NCBI GenBank assembly: GCA_947177375.1
Contig: CAMWUF010000036.1
Location: forward strand, 1-7,662
Source of the DNA: an uncultured Ruminococcus sp.
GTDB taxonomy: Bacteria; Bacillota; Clostridia; Oscillospirales; Ruminococcaceae
Length of the DNA stretch: 7,662 bases
Direction of reading: 5' to 3'
Shown here: positions 1 through 7,407 of the stretch, piece by piece
Layout: each line of letters starts with the position of its first letter
Position numbering within the stretch: the first letter of the stretch is position 1
Made by a program: the position numbers and the translations under genes
Notes under the pieces: generated by a model
The model's input: only the letters and a program-made list of their open reading frames with translations
Databases searched by the model: none
Told to the model about the DNA's origin: nothing

Positions 1-1284
1 CTGTATATTAGAATTTATTTCTATTTCAAGATTTGCAATTTCTGTGAAAAATTGCTTTGTTTTTTCTTCCGCAGAACGAATTGCAAATTGTAATTCACTT
101 CGCTGTAAATATAATACATGCAAATTTTCATCTGCTTGTGTTGCTGTTTCAATTTTTATTTGAAAATTTTTTTCTGTTTTTTGAAAATCCTGTTCTGCAT
201 TTGCAAGAGCCTGTCTGGTTGTAATAAACAATTCCTGTATTTCTAAATTTTTTTCTTCTGCTTGTTTTAATTCAGAAAGCAAAAAATTTTGTTCTTGTAA
301 ATCCTGTTCATGACGATTTTTTAAAGCTTGCAAAGTATCTTGACTGTGAATCATATCATTTTCTGAGACAGCAATATCAGATTTTGCTTGTAACATCTGT
401 TCTTGCAAATTTTTCACACAAGCATGTGCTTCTTCTGCTTTTGCAGAATAAGCCTGTATATTTTGATAGCAAGTCTGAATTTTTAATTCTTCACTTGCAA
501 TATCAAGTTTTATATTTTCATATTCTGTCTGATTTATCAGCAATATTTCTTGCAGATTTTTTAAATTTTCCTGCAAGTCATCTAATTGCTGAATCCAGAT
601 AGAAACTTCTAATTTTTTTTCTTCTTCTGCAAGCATTAAAAATTTTTGTGCTTTTTCTGACTGTAATCTAAGCGGTTCAATTCTGTTTTCCAGTTCTGAA
701 AAAATATCTTGCACACGTTCCATTTTTTCCTGTGCCTGAGCAAGACGACGTTCCGCCTCTGTTTTTCGATAGCGAAATTTAGAAATTCCAGCAGCTTCTT
801 CAAAAATTTCACGGCGTTCATTACTTTTTGCACCTACGATTTCAGAAATTCTTCCCTGACCAATCATAGAATAGCCATCACGTCCAAGCCCTGTGTCCAT
901 AAAAAGTTCATTAATATCTTTTAATCTGACAGCTTTTCCATTAATGCGATATTCACTATCACCACTACGATATAATTTTCTTGTCACGCTAACTTCTTGT
1001 TCATAGCCTTCTAAGCGATTTTCGCTATTATCAATTACCAGCGTGACGGAAGCAAAACCTGTAGGTTTTCTGCCGACTGTACCCGAAAAAATAACATCTT
1101 CCATTTTATTGCCACGAAGTGTTTTGGTGGACTGTTCTCCAAGCACCCACCGCACAGCATCACTAATATTACTTTTTCCGCTACCGTTAGGACCTACAAT
1201 TGCCGTCAGACCTCTGTCAAAACTTAATTTAATTCTATCTGGAAAAGATTTAAAGCCTTGTAATTCCAAAGATTTCAAATACAT
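1..1284 (-). CDS. smc: Chromosome segregation ATPase SMC, N-terminal 428 residues (cut by window edge)
   Basis: SMC is the ATPase of the bacterial condensin complex (with ScpA and ScpB), which organises and separates newly replicated chromosomes. The visible part begins MYLKSLELQGFKSF, the classic SMC start. It carries a Walker A loop GPNGSGKS (residues 31-38), the arginine of the LRG motif (R57), a Q-loop with GQGR (142-145), and ERREIFEEAAGISKFRYRK (156-174), where the head passes into the coiled coil. From about residue 175 to the window edge the chain is rich in Glu, Lys, Gln and Leu without Pro or Gly clusters, as expected for the outgoing coiled-coil arm. The frame is open to base 1 with no frameshift; the hinge, returning coil and C-terminal Walker B/signature head lie outside. 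The start at 1284 is fixed by homology: an ATG eight bases upstream is out of frame and reaches a stop after five codons. The gene begins 17 bases after the radical SAM stop, so it is probably co-transcribed. Confidence 0.97.
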   Translation of the reverse strand, partial: MYLKSLELQGFKSFPDRIKLSFDRGLTAIVGPNGSGKSNISDAVRWVLGEQSTKTLRGNKMEDVIFSGTVGRKPTGFASVTLVIDNSENRLEGYEQEVSVTRKLYRSGDSEYRINGKAVRLKDINELFMDTGLGRDGYSMIGQGRISEIVGAKSNERREIFEEAAGISKFRYRKTEAERRLAQAQEKMERVQDIFSELENRIEPLRLQSEKAQKFLMLAEEEKKLEVSIWIQQLDDLQENLKNLQEILLINQTEYENIKLDIASEELKIQTCYQNIQAYSAKAEEAHACVKNLQEQMLQAKSDIAVSENDMIHSQDTLQALKNRHEQDLQEQNFLLSELKQAEEKNLEIQELFITTRQALANAEQDFQKTEKNFQIKIETATQADENLHVLYLQRSELQFAIRSAEEKTKQFFTEIANLEIEINSNIQ

Positions 1285-1295
1285 GGATTCATTTT

Positions 1296-1303
1296 ACTCC
1301 TCT
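1296..1303 (-). promoter_or_regulatory. Shine-Dalgarno of smc, overlapping the preceding stop codon
   Basis: Read on the minus strand this is AGAGGAGT. Its first two bases belong to the TAG stop of the radical SAM gene. The GGAG core lies 12 bases before the smc ATG at 1284 but only 4 bases before an out-of-frame ATG at 1292. The overlap with the upstream stop suggests that smc translation is coupled to that of the radical SAM gene; this is inference. Confidence 0.7.
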
Positions 1304-2333
1304 AGCAATTTAATAATCTTACTTCAAACAGCCCTAAATTTTCATCGGGTTTAATTTTAATATTTACAAAAAATTTATTTTTAAAATAATTAATATTACA
1401 TTTTTTTTGTCCGATAGCTTTACTGATGCATTTGTTATTTACAGCAAATATTACTTCTTGATTTTTAAAATAATTTAAATTTTCTAATATTTTTTCAATA
1501 TGATTTCTATAAATTCTGCTTTCGCACAGCTCCCGAAATGCAGGGTGATAATAGCCTGCAATTTTATCAGATTCCACAAATTCACTCGCATGTAATCCAA
1601 CTTTAATAATTTTAATATGATTTTGCATAAATTTTTGCATATAAACAGCCGTCATTGCAACGACATCATCTAATGAATTTTGCTTATTATCAAAAAAATG
1701 ATAATTCCCAGCTTGATAAATTTCAGCAAGTTTCGTATGTTTTAAAACCACAACAGGATAAATTCTGACTGTATCAGGCTTAATTTTAATGATTTTATCA
1801 ACAGTTTCAGATTCATCTTGCCAAGTGCTTTGATATAAGCCTATCATCATTTGCAAGCCCAATTCAAAATGATATTCTTGAATTAATTTTGACGCATAAA
1901 TAATATCTTGCTCTGTATGTCCTCTTTGATTGGCAAGTAATATGTTATCACTCATAGACTGTGCGCCAAGTTCAATGCTTGTGACATGATAATATTTTAA
2001 TAATGCCAATATTTCAGGATTAATATAATCTGGTCTGGTAGAAATTCTAATACCAGAAAATTTATTTTCCCCGATAAATTCCTGTGCAGATTCCAGTAAT
2101 TCCAGCATATAAGATTGTTTAATTGCTGTAAAACTACCACCAAAAAAAGCAATTTCTGTATTAGTTTTAGATTTATCAGGAATTTGAAGCATAGCCTGTT
2201 GACAGATTTTTTTTATTTCTGCACCATGTGGCAAATTATTTTGTTCTGTAATCGTTTTCTGATTACAGAATGCACATTGATGCTGACAACCTGCATGTGG
2301 AATAAAAATAGAAATATTATGATGCATCTTCAT
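1302..2333 (-). CDS. Radical SAM protein, Elp3-like, lacking the acetyltransferase domain
   Basis: This 343-residue protein has the radical SAM cluster motif CX3CX2C (C16, C20, C23, in CQHQCAFCNQ), which would hold a 4Fe-4S cluster that cleaves S-adenosylmethionine. Further family marks are GGSFTAI (65-71), STRPD (98-102), ELGAQS (121-126), the RGH of a QRGHT segment (137-139), MIGLY (163-167), and RIYPV (190-194), which leads into a Radical_SAM_C-like region. These place it near the Elp3/YhcC group of oxygen-sensitive enzymes. Full Elp3 is about 550 residues with a C-terminal GNAT acetyltransferase; here the chain stops much earlier. Residues 293-331 instead resemble a KH module, with AIGQKKCNI in the place of the GXXG loop. 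The substrate is unknown; RNA is a reasonable guess. The gene overlaps the rnc end by 17 bases and has no clear Shine-Dalgarno, so translational coupling is likely. A second ATG two codons on (2327) is an equally plausible start. I recall a gene of this type between rnc and smc in other Clostridia. Confidence 0.85.
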   Translation of the reverse strand: MKMHHNISIFIPHAGCQHQCAFCNQKTITEQNNLPHGAEIKKICQQAMLQIPDKSKTNTEIAFFGGSFTAIKQSYMLELLESAQEFIGENKFSGIRISTRPDYINPEILALLKYYHVTSIELGAQSMSDNILLANQRGHTEQDIIYASKLIQEYHFELGLQMMIGLYQSTWQDESETVDKIIKIKPDTVRIYPVVVLKHTKLAEIYQAGNYHFFDNKQNSLDDVVAMTAVYMQKFMQNHIKIIKVGLHASEFVESDKIAGYYHPAFRELCESRIYRNHIEKILENLNYFKNQEVIFAVNNKCISKAIGQKKCNINYFKNKFFVNIKIKPDENLGLFEVRLLNC

Positions 2334-3015
2334 AACCCATTAAAGCAAGTGCTTCTTTTGCAGCCATTTGTTCAGCTTCTTTTTTACTTTTGCCAATTCC
2401 TTTCCCAATTACATTGGAATTTAAATATACTTCTACGACAAACGTTTTATTATGGTCTGGACCCGATTCTTCAATTAATTGATAATCTACTTTTTCTTCA
2501 GGGTTTTTCTGAATGACTTCTTGTAAAGCTGTTTTATAATCCCCAAATAAGATAGAATGCTTTTCTGGAATATTTTTAGGAATAAAATGCAAAATATGCT
2601 CTCTTGCGGATTCTAACCCACCATCAAGATAAATTGCTGCAATGACAGCTTCAAAAGCATCTGCCAAAATAGAAGGACGTTCACGCCCACCCGTATGAAC
2701 TTCACCTTTGCCCAATAATAAATAATCACCTAAATTAATTTTCAAAGCAAATCTATGTAAAGATTTTTCACAAACAAGAGCCGCACGGATTTTTGTCAAT
2801 TCTCCCTCTGGTAAATCAGGGTAATGCTCAAATAAATATTGTGATACAACAAGTGATAAAATACTATCGCCTAAAAATTCCAGTCTTTCGTTGCTCTTTC
2901 TTTGTTTTTTTTTCTCATTTGCATAAGAAGAATGCGATAATGCTTCATAAATAAAATCCTGATTTTTAAAACAATAGCCGATTTTTTTTTCTAGTTCTGA
3001 AAAAGAAATATTCAT
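2317..3015 (-). CDS. rnc: Ribonuclease III
   Basis: RNase III cuts double-stranded RNA, maturing 16S and 23S rRNA precursors and trimming structured mRNAs. The 232-residue chain has the usual length and two-domain order. The catalytic domain spans about residues 1-150 and carries the signature ERLEFLGDS (43-51). The metal-binding acidic residues expected from the E. coli enzyme are present: E43, E46, D50, D119 and E122. A double-stranded RNA-binding domain follows at about 158-227, starting DYKTALQE and ending in the KKEAEQMAAKEAL helix (211-223) with its conserved Lys/Ala pattern. The protein therefore looks fully active. It starts 5 bases after the plsX stop, and its AAAGGAG ribosome site lies inside the last plsX codons. 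Its 3' end is overlapped by the radical SAM gene. Sitting ahead of smc is common in Firmicutes, but acpP, often found between plsX and rnc, is missing here. Confidence 0.98.
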   Translation of the reverse strand: MNISFSELEKKIGYCFKNQDFIYEALSHSSYANEKKKQRKSNERLEFLGDSILSLVVSQYLFEHYPDLPEGELTKIRAALVCEKSLHRFALKINLGDYLLLGKGEVHTGGRERPSILADAFEAVIAAIYLDGGLESAREHILHFIPKNIPEKHSILFGDYKTALQEVIQKNPEEKVDYQLIEESGPDHNKTFVVEVYLNSNVIGKGIGKSKKEAEQMAAKEALALMGYEDAS

Positions 3016-3020
3016 AAAAA

Positions 3021-4019
3021 TTAATTTTCTCCTTTCATGCTTTCGAGAATATCTGTAATCACAGAAATCATATTACCATCAACACATTTTTTGGCTTGAC
3101 GAATGGCATTATAAAAAGCTTTTGCATCAGAGCTGCCATGTGCTTTAATCACTGGATAGGCAATCCCTAATAAAATTGCACCACCTTCTTCTTTGTAGTC
3201 CATTAATTTTTGAAAATCTTTGATTTCGCTTAATAATAACAAAGCTGATAATTTGCCTTTGACACCACTGAACCATTTTTTTAAACTATCCCGAAATAAA
3301 GCTCCCATACCCTCATAAAGCTTTAATGTAATATTACCAGAAAATCCATCACAAACAATGACATCATAATTACCCTCTGGGAGTTCTCTGGCTTCTGCAT
3401 TGCCAATAAAATTAATGGGTGCATTTTTTAATAATTCATAAGCCTGTAATTCCTGTTCTCGTCCCTTAGTTTCTTCTGCACCGATATTTAATAATCCAAC
3501 TTTTGGACTAGCAATCTGTTTCACGCATTTCATATAAGCTGTTCCCATGATAGCAAATTGTACTAGCATATCAGCTCTGCATTCTGTATTTGCTCCAGCA
3601 TCTAACAGCATAAATTTATTCTGATTTGAAGGCAACATTGGTGCAAGTGCAGGACGTTTAATGCCTTTAATGCGTTTTGTTAAAAGCGTTGCACCTGTTA
3701 CCAAACCTCCTGTACTTCCTGCACTGACAAAAGCATCACCTTTGCCTTCTCGAAGTGCCTGTAATCCTACTGCAAGAGAAGTATTTTTGCCTTCTCTTAA
3801 AATGCTTGCAGGTTGTGCATGAATGTCAAAAATTTCATCTGCTTGCAGGATTTCAAATCCTGAAATATCGAGATTTTTTTGTGTTGCAACTTGTTTAATC
3901 TTTGTCTCATCACCTGTTAAAATAATATCTACCTGTAATTCTTGTTTTGCTAGTTGACAACCTTTGATAACTTCCAACGGTGCGTTATCACCGCCGAAAG
4001 CGTCTACAATAATTTTCAT
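3021..4019 (-). CDS. plsX: Phosphate acyltransferase PlsX
   Basis: PlsX converts acyl-ACP and inorganic phosphate to acyl-phosphate, the acyl donor that the membrane enzyme PlsY uses to make lysophosphatidic acid. It is a peripheral membrane protein at the start of phospholipid synthesis. The 332-residue length is normal. Family motifs appear in order: DAFGGDNAP (6-14), SAGSTGGL (99-106), LLDAGANTE (138-146), LNIGAEETKG (177-186), DGFSGN (224-229), YKEEGGAILLG (275-285) and KAHGSSDAKAF (292-302). No signal peptide or transmembrane segment is seen. The start at 4019 gives the canonical MKIIVDAFGGD opening, and a stop codon just upstream in frame rules out a longer form. A GGAG ribosome site overlaps the end of trmFO, 11 bases before the ATG, with an 8-base gap between the genes. 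In many Firmicutes plsX is followed by fatty acid genes or acpP; here rnc follows directly. Confidence 0.98.
   Translation of the reverse strand: MKIIVDAFGGDNAPLEVIKGCQLAKQELQVDIILTGDETKIKQVATQKNLDISGFEILQADEIFDIHAQPASILREGKNTSLAVGLQALREGKGDAFVSAGSTGGLVTGATLLTKRIKGIKRPALAPMLPSNQNKFMLLDAGANTECRADMLVQFAIMGTAYMKCVKQIASPKVGLLNIGAEETKGREQELQAYELLKNAPINFIGNAEARELPEGNYDVIVCDGFSGNITLKLYEGMGALFRDSLKKWFSGVKGKLSALLLLSEIKDFQKLMDYKEEGGAILLGIAYPVIKAHGSSDAKAFYNAIRQAKKCVDGNMISVITDILESMKGEN
3029..3035 (-). promoter_or_regulatory. Shine-Dalgarno of rnc, inside the plsX 3' end
   Basis: The minus strand reads AAAGGAG here, a strong match to the ribosome binding site, within the last codons of plsX. The spacing to the rnc ATG (3015) is 13 bases, longer than the usual 5-10. 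An in-frame ATT lies 7 bases from the site, but the standard ATG fits the RNase III N-terminus and is preferred. Confidence 0.65.
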
Positions 4020-4027
4020 AAATTAAA

Positions 4028-5338
4028 TTACTCCAAGTTCTGTAAAAATTCTGTCAATCTTGAGACAGCAAGTTCTGCTGTTTTTTGATAGCGTTCTTGT
4101 TTTCCTTTGATACGTTCCGATAAAGCAGGCAGTAGTCCCATATTTGCACCCATAGGCTGAAATTCAGAAATTCCGCCCTCACTGACATAATTAGCTAATG
4201 CTCCTGTCATTGTATCCTTTGGCAGAATATATGCCGATTTGCCTTGTAATTTTCTTGCAAGGCTTTTCCCAGCAATCATACCACTGGAAGCCGATTCCAT
4301 ATAGCCTTCCACACCTGTGATTTGTCCAGCAAAAAATATAGTTTCAGCATTTCTAAGCGAATAATCTGGATTTAATAATTCAGGACTATTCAGGAAAAAA
4401 TTTCTATGCATGACACCATATCTTAAAAATTCTGCATGCTCTAAACCTGGAATCATGCCAAACACCCGTTTTTGTTCATTAAATTTTAAATTTGTCTGAA
4501 AGCCAACTAAATTAAACATTGTTGCATTTTTATTTTCACGGCGTAATTGCACAACAGCATATGGTCTTTTGCCTGTTTTCGGGTCACGCAAGCCAACAGG
4601 CTTTAAACAACCAAATCTAAGTGTGTCAATTCCTCTTGATGCCAGAACTTCTACAGGCATACAACCCTCATATACTTTAAAAAATTCTTTATCATGTTCA
4701 TGCAAGGGGGCTTTTTCAGCAGTTACCAAAGCATTCCAGAAATCTTCATATTCTTGTTGATTCATGGGACAATTTAAATAATCCGCTTCACCTCTGTCAT
4801 ATCTTGATTGCAGGAAAATTTTTTCCATAGCAAGGCTTTCAGCAGAAACAACAGGAGCTGCCGCATCAAAGAAACTTAATCTATTGCCACAGAGTAATTC
4901 TATTTTTTCAGCAAGTAAATCCGAAGTCAAAGGTCCTGTTGCAATAATTGCATTTTTATCTGGCAATTCTGTGATTTCTTCACGAATCACAGTAATTAAT
5001 TTCTGTTTTTGCATTTTTTCCGTCACAAGTGCTGAAAATTGTTCACGGTCAACTGCTAATGCACCTCCAGCAGGCACAGCACAGGCTTTTGCACAGGGAA
5101 TTAATAAACTATCCTGTAATTCCATTTCTGTTTTCAGCAATCCGCCAGCAGATGCCAGACGGGAGGCTTTTAACGAATTAGAACAAACAAGTTCTGCTAA
5201 ATTTTCATGATGATGAGCTGGACTATATTTATTGGGTTTCATTTCGTAAAGCATGACAGGAATCCCTGCCTGACTTAATTGCCAAGCAGCTTCACAACCA
5301 GCCAGACCGCCACCAATTACAATTGCATGTTCTTTCAT
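4028..5338 (-). CDS. trmFO: Methylenetetrahydrofolate--tRNA-(uracil-54-C5)-methyltransferase TrmFO
   Basis: TrmFO makes 5-methyluridine at position 54 in the T-loop of tRNAs. It takes the carbon from 5,10-methylenetetrahydrofolate and reduces it with FAD, unlike the SAM-dependent TrmA of E. coli. The 436-residue chain is of family length. It begins with the dinucleotide-binding loop GGGLAGCEAAW (9-19). ELVCSNSLK (49-57) holds C52, and YEGCMP (223-228) holds C226; these correspond to the two functional cysteines described for the Bacillus subtilis enzyme (C53 and C226). FAGQITGVEGY (336-346) and ESASSGMIAG (348-357) form the C-terminal FAD-binding part. The start at 5338 overlaps the topA stop as ATGA, with AAAGGA seven bases before it, so translation is probably coupled to topA. 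This enzyme is typical of Firmicutes and some other lineages, which supports the host assignment. An older name is gid. Confidence 0.98.
   Translation of the reverse strand: MKEHAIVIGGGLAGCEAAWQLSQAGIPVMLYEMKPNKYSPAHHHENLAELVCSNSLKASRLASAGGLLKTEMELQDSLLIPCAKACAVPAGGALAVDREQFSALVTEKMQKQKLITVIREEITELPDKNAIIATGPLTSDLLAEKIELLCGNRLSFFDAAAPVVSAESLAMEKIFLQSRYDRGEADYLNCPMNQQEYEDFWNALVTAEKAPLHEHDKEFFKVYEGCMPVEVLASRGIDTLRFGCLKPVGLRDPKTGKRPYAVVQLRRENKNATMFNLVGFQTNLKFNEQKRVFGMIPGLEHAEFLRYGVMHRNFFLNSPELLNPDYSLRNAETIFFAGQITGVEGYMESASSGMIAGKSLARKLQGKSAYILPKDTMTGALANYVSEGGISEFQPMGANMGLLPALSERIKGKQERYQKTAELAVSRLTEFLQNLE
4031..4037 (-). promoter_or_regulatory. Shine-Dalgarno of plsX, inside the trmFO 3' end
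   Basis: The minus strand reads CTTGGAG, with GGAG directly before the trmFO TAA stop and 11 bases before the plsX ATG at 4019. An in-frame TAA six bases upstream of the ATG excludes any earlier start, so the long spacing is real and not a mis-called start. Confidence 0.6.
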
Positions 5339-7407
5339 TTTAAATTCCTTTCATAGCCACAACCATCTTTTTGGCAAATAAGCATTCCCATTTTACCGCC
5401 TTTTTTAAATAACGTAGACTGACATTGCGGGCAATGTTCTTCTGTAGGAGTGAACCAAGTCATAAAATGACATTCAGGATAGCCCAAACAACCATAAAAA
5501 CTTCTACCACGTTTGGATTTTTTTTGAATAATTTTATTGCCACAGGCAGGACAGATACCACAGGTTTCTTGTACAATTTTGTGTGTATTTTTACAATCCG
5601 GATAACCTGTACAAGCAATAAACTTTCCAAAACGTCCAAATTTAATTACCATAGGCTTTCCACATTGTTCACAGATAATATCTGTCTTTTCTTCTGGAAT
5701 TTTCATATGCTTGCCGTCCATGGCTTCTTCAGCAATTGCAAGTGTTTTTGAAAAATCCTGATAAAAATTATCCAGCATATTCACCCAATCCGCAGAACCC
5801 TGTTCAATATTATCAAGTTCTGTTTCCATATTTGCTGTAAAATCTGCATCTACAATATGCTGAAAATGTTCTTTCATGACTTGTGTTGTCACATCGCCTA
5901 AAGGCGTTGGACGGAGCTGTTTTCCCTCACGTTCTACATACATTCTGGATAAAATCGTTGTAATCGTTGGTGCATAGGTACTTGGTCTGCCGATTCCATT
6001 TTCTTCCAACGTTTTAATCAAACTCGCTTCAGAATATCTTGCAGGAGGCTGTGTAAAATGCTGATTGCCGTCAAGACTAGCAATTTTTAAAATATCCTGT
6101 TCTTTAAGAGGCGGAAGCATTTTTTCATTTTCTTCTGAGTCATTCTTGTCATCATATAGAACTGTAAAGCCATCAAATTTCACAGAATAGCCAGATGCTT
6201 TAAAAATACAATTATCTGCCTGAATCTCTACAGAGATAGTATTTAATAAAGCATTTGCCATCTGACTTGCAATAAATCTTTCCCAAATTAACTTGTATAA
6301 TTTATATTGGGCACTGGTTAAACTTGATTGAATACTATCAGGCGTTACATTTGGCATAGATGGACGAATTGCTTCGTGGGCATCTTGTGCATTTTTTTTG
6401 CTTTTAAATACACGGGGTTTTTCAGGCAAATAATTATCACCGTAATTATTTTTAATATATTCTGCTGCTGATTCCTGTGCATCAGCGGAAATTCTTAAAC
6501 TATCGGTTCGCATATAGGTAATCAGACCAACAGCTCCCATACCATTTACGTCAATGCCTTCATAAAGTTCCTGTGCTGTTTTCATGGTACGTTTTGATTG
6601 AAATCCTAATTTTTTAGATGCTTCTTGTTGCAATGTCGAAGTAATAAATGGGGGTGATGGTTGCCTTTTGGTAACACGTTTCTTAATCGTCTGCACTTGA
6701 AATACTGCATTTTTAAGCCGTTCCAGAATTTTTTCTGTCTGTTCCTGATTTTCAAGCTCTATTTTTTTGCCATCTACAGAAGCTAATTTTGCAGAAAAAA
6801 TTTTATCACTATCTACATATAATTTTGCATCAATTGTCCAATATTCTTTTGGAACAAATAATTTAATTTCTTCTTCTCTGTCAACAATTAATCGCACTGC
6901 GACAGACTGCACACGACCAGCAGATAAACCACGCTTGACTTTTTTCCAAAGAAATGGACTAAGTTTATAGCCAACCAATCTATCCAGAATTCTTCTTGCC
7001 TGTTGTGCATTGACTAAATCTAAATCAATTTTATGAGGATTAGACATACCATTCTGGACACCAGTTTTCGTAATTTCATTAAAAGCAATTCGATTATTTG
7101 CGTTTAAGTCAAGACCAAGCATTTGTGCAAGATGCCATGAAATCGCTTCTCCCTCTCTGTCGGGGTCAGTTGCAAGATAAACATAGTCACTTTTTTTAGC
7201 ACGTTTTTTCAAGTCTTTGATGACATCGCCCTTGCCTTTCATATCTACATATTGTGGTGTAAATTTATTTTCAACATCTACACCAAGTTTAGATTTTGGC
7301 AAATCCCGCACATGTCCCATAGATGCAATCACTTCATACCCTGTACCTAAATATTTCTGAATGGTCTTAGCTTTCGCTGGAGACTCTACAATTACTAAAT
7401 TAGACAT
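5335..7407 (-). CDS. topA: DNA topoisomerase I (type IA, omega protein)
   Basis: TopA relaxes negative supercoils by cutting one DNA strand and passing the other through the break. With the start at 7407 the protein has 690 residues. The Toprim domain opens with NLVIVESPAKAK, giving catalytic E8, and has TDPDREGE (80-87) with acidic metal ligands D81, D83 and E85. The active-site tyrosine is Y298 in ITYMRTDS (296-303). QDAHEAIRP (341-349) and ENGIGRPSTYAP (469-480) are further type IA motifs. Three four-cysteine zinc fingers end the chain: C579/C582/C599/C605, C619/C622/C640/C646 and C659/C662/C678/C683, with a spare C616. A longer reading from a GTG at 7431 adds eight non-conserved residues and leaves only one base after AAAGGAG, so it is rejected. 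GGTGA just before 7407 and the MSNLVIVESP opening support the ATG. topA following dprA is a common Firmicute order. Confidence 0.97.
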   Translation of the reverse strand: MSNLVIVESPAKAKTIQKYLGTGYEVIASMGHVRDLPKSKLGVDVENKFTPQYVDMKGKGDVIKDLKKRAKKSDYVYLATDPDREGEAISWHLAQMLGLDLNANNRIAFNEITKTGVQNGMSNPHKIDLDLVNAQQARRILDRLVGYKLSPFLWKKVKRGLSAGRVQSVAVRLIVDREEEIKLFVPKEYWTIDAKLYVDSDKIFSAKLASVDGKKIELENQEQTEKILERLKNAVFQVQTIKKRVTKRQPSPPFITSTLQQEASKKLGFQSKRTMKTAQELYEGIDVNGMGAVGLITYMRTDSLRISADAQESAAEYIKNNYGDNYLPEKPRVFKSKKNAQDAHEAIRPSMPNVTPDSIQSSLTSAQYKLYKLIWERFIASQMANALLNTISVEIQADNCIFKASGYSVKFDGFTVLYDDKNDSEENEKMLPPLKEQDILKIASLDGNQHFTQPPARYSEASLIKTLEENGIGRPSTYAPTITTILSRMYVEREGKQLRPTPLGDVTTQVMKEHFQHIVDADFTANMETELDNIEQGSADWVNMLDNFYQDFSKTLAIAEEAMDGKHMKIPEEKTDIICEQCGKPMVIKFGRFGKFIACTGYPDCKNTHKIVQETCGICPACGNKIIQKKSKRGRSFYGCLGYPECHFMTWFTPTEEHCPQCQSTLFKKGGKMGMLICQKDGCGYERNLK

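Noticed and set aside
636..833. 65-codon open frame on the minus strand inside smc
   Set aside because: It lies in another frame of the smc coding sequence, which is unbroken and carries strong SMC motifs. The Lys/Asn/Phe-rich product looks like an AT-rich shadow.
384..924. Open frames on the plus strand opposite smc
   Set aside because: They are antisense to the conserved SMC head and coiled coil, have low-complexity Phe/Leu/Ser-rich products and no recognisable motif or ribosome site.
2115..2516. 133-codon open frame on the plus strand across the rnc/radical SAM junction
   Set aside because: It is antisense to two genes with clear catalytic motifs. The product is rich in Cys, Phe and Leu in a way typical of reverse-complement translation, and no family is recognised.
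4884..5210. 108-codon open frame on the plus strand opposite trmFO
   Set aside because: It is antisense to the conserved N-terminal half of TrmFO, with no motif and no supporting ribosome site.
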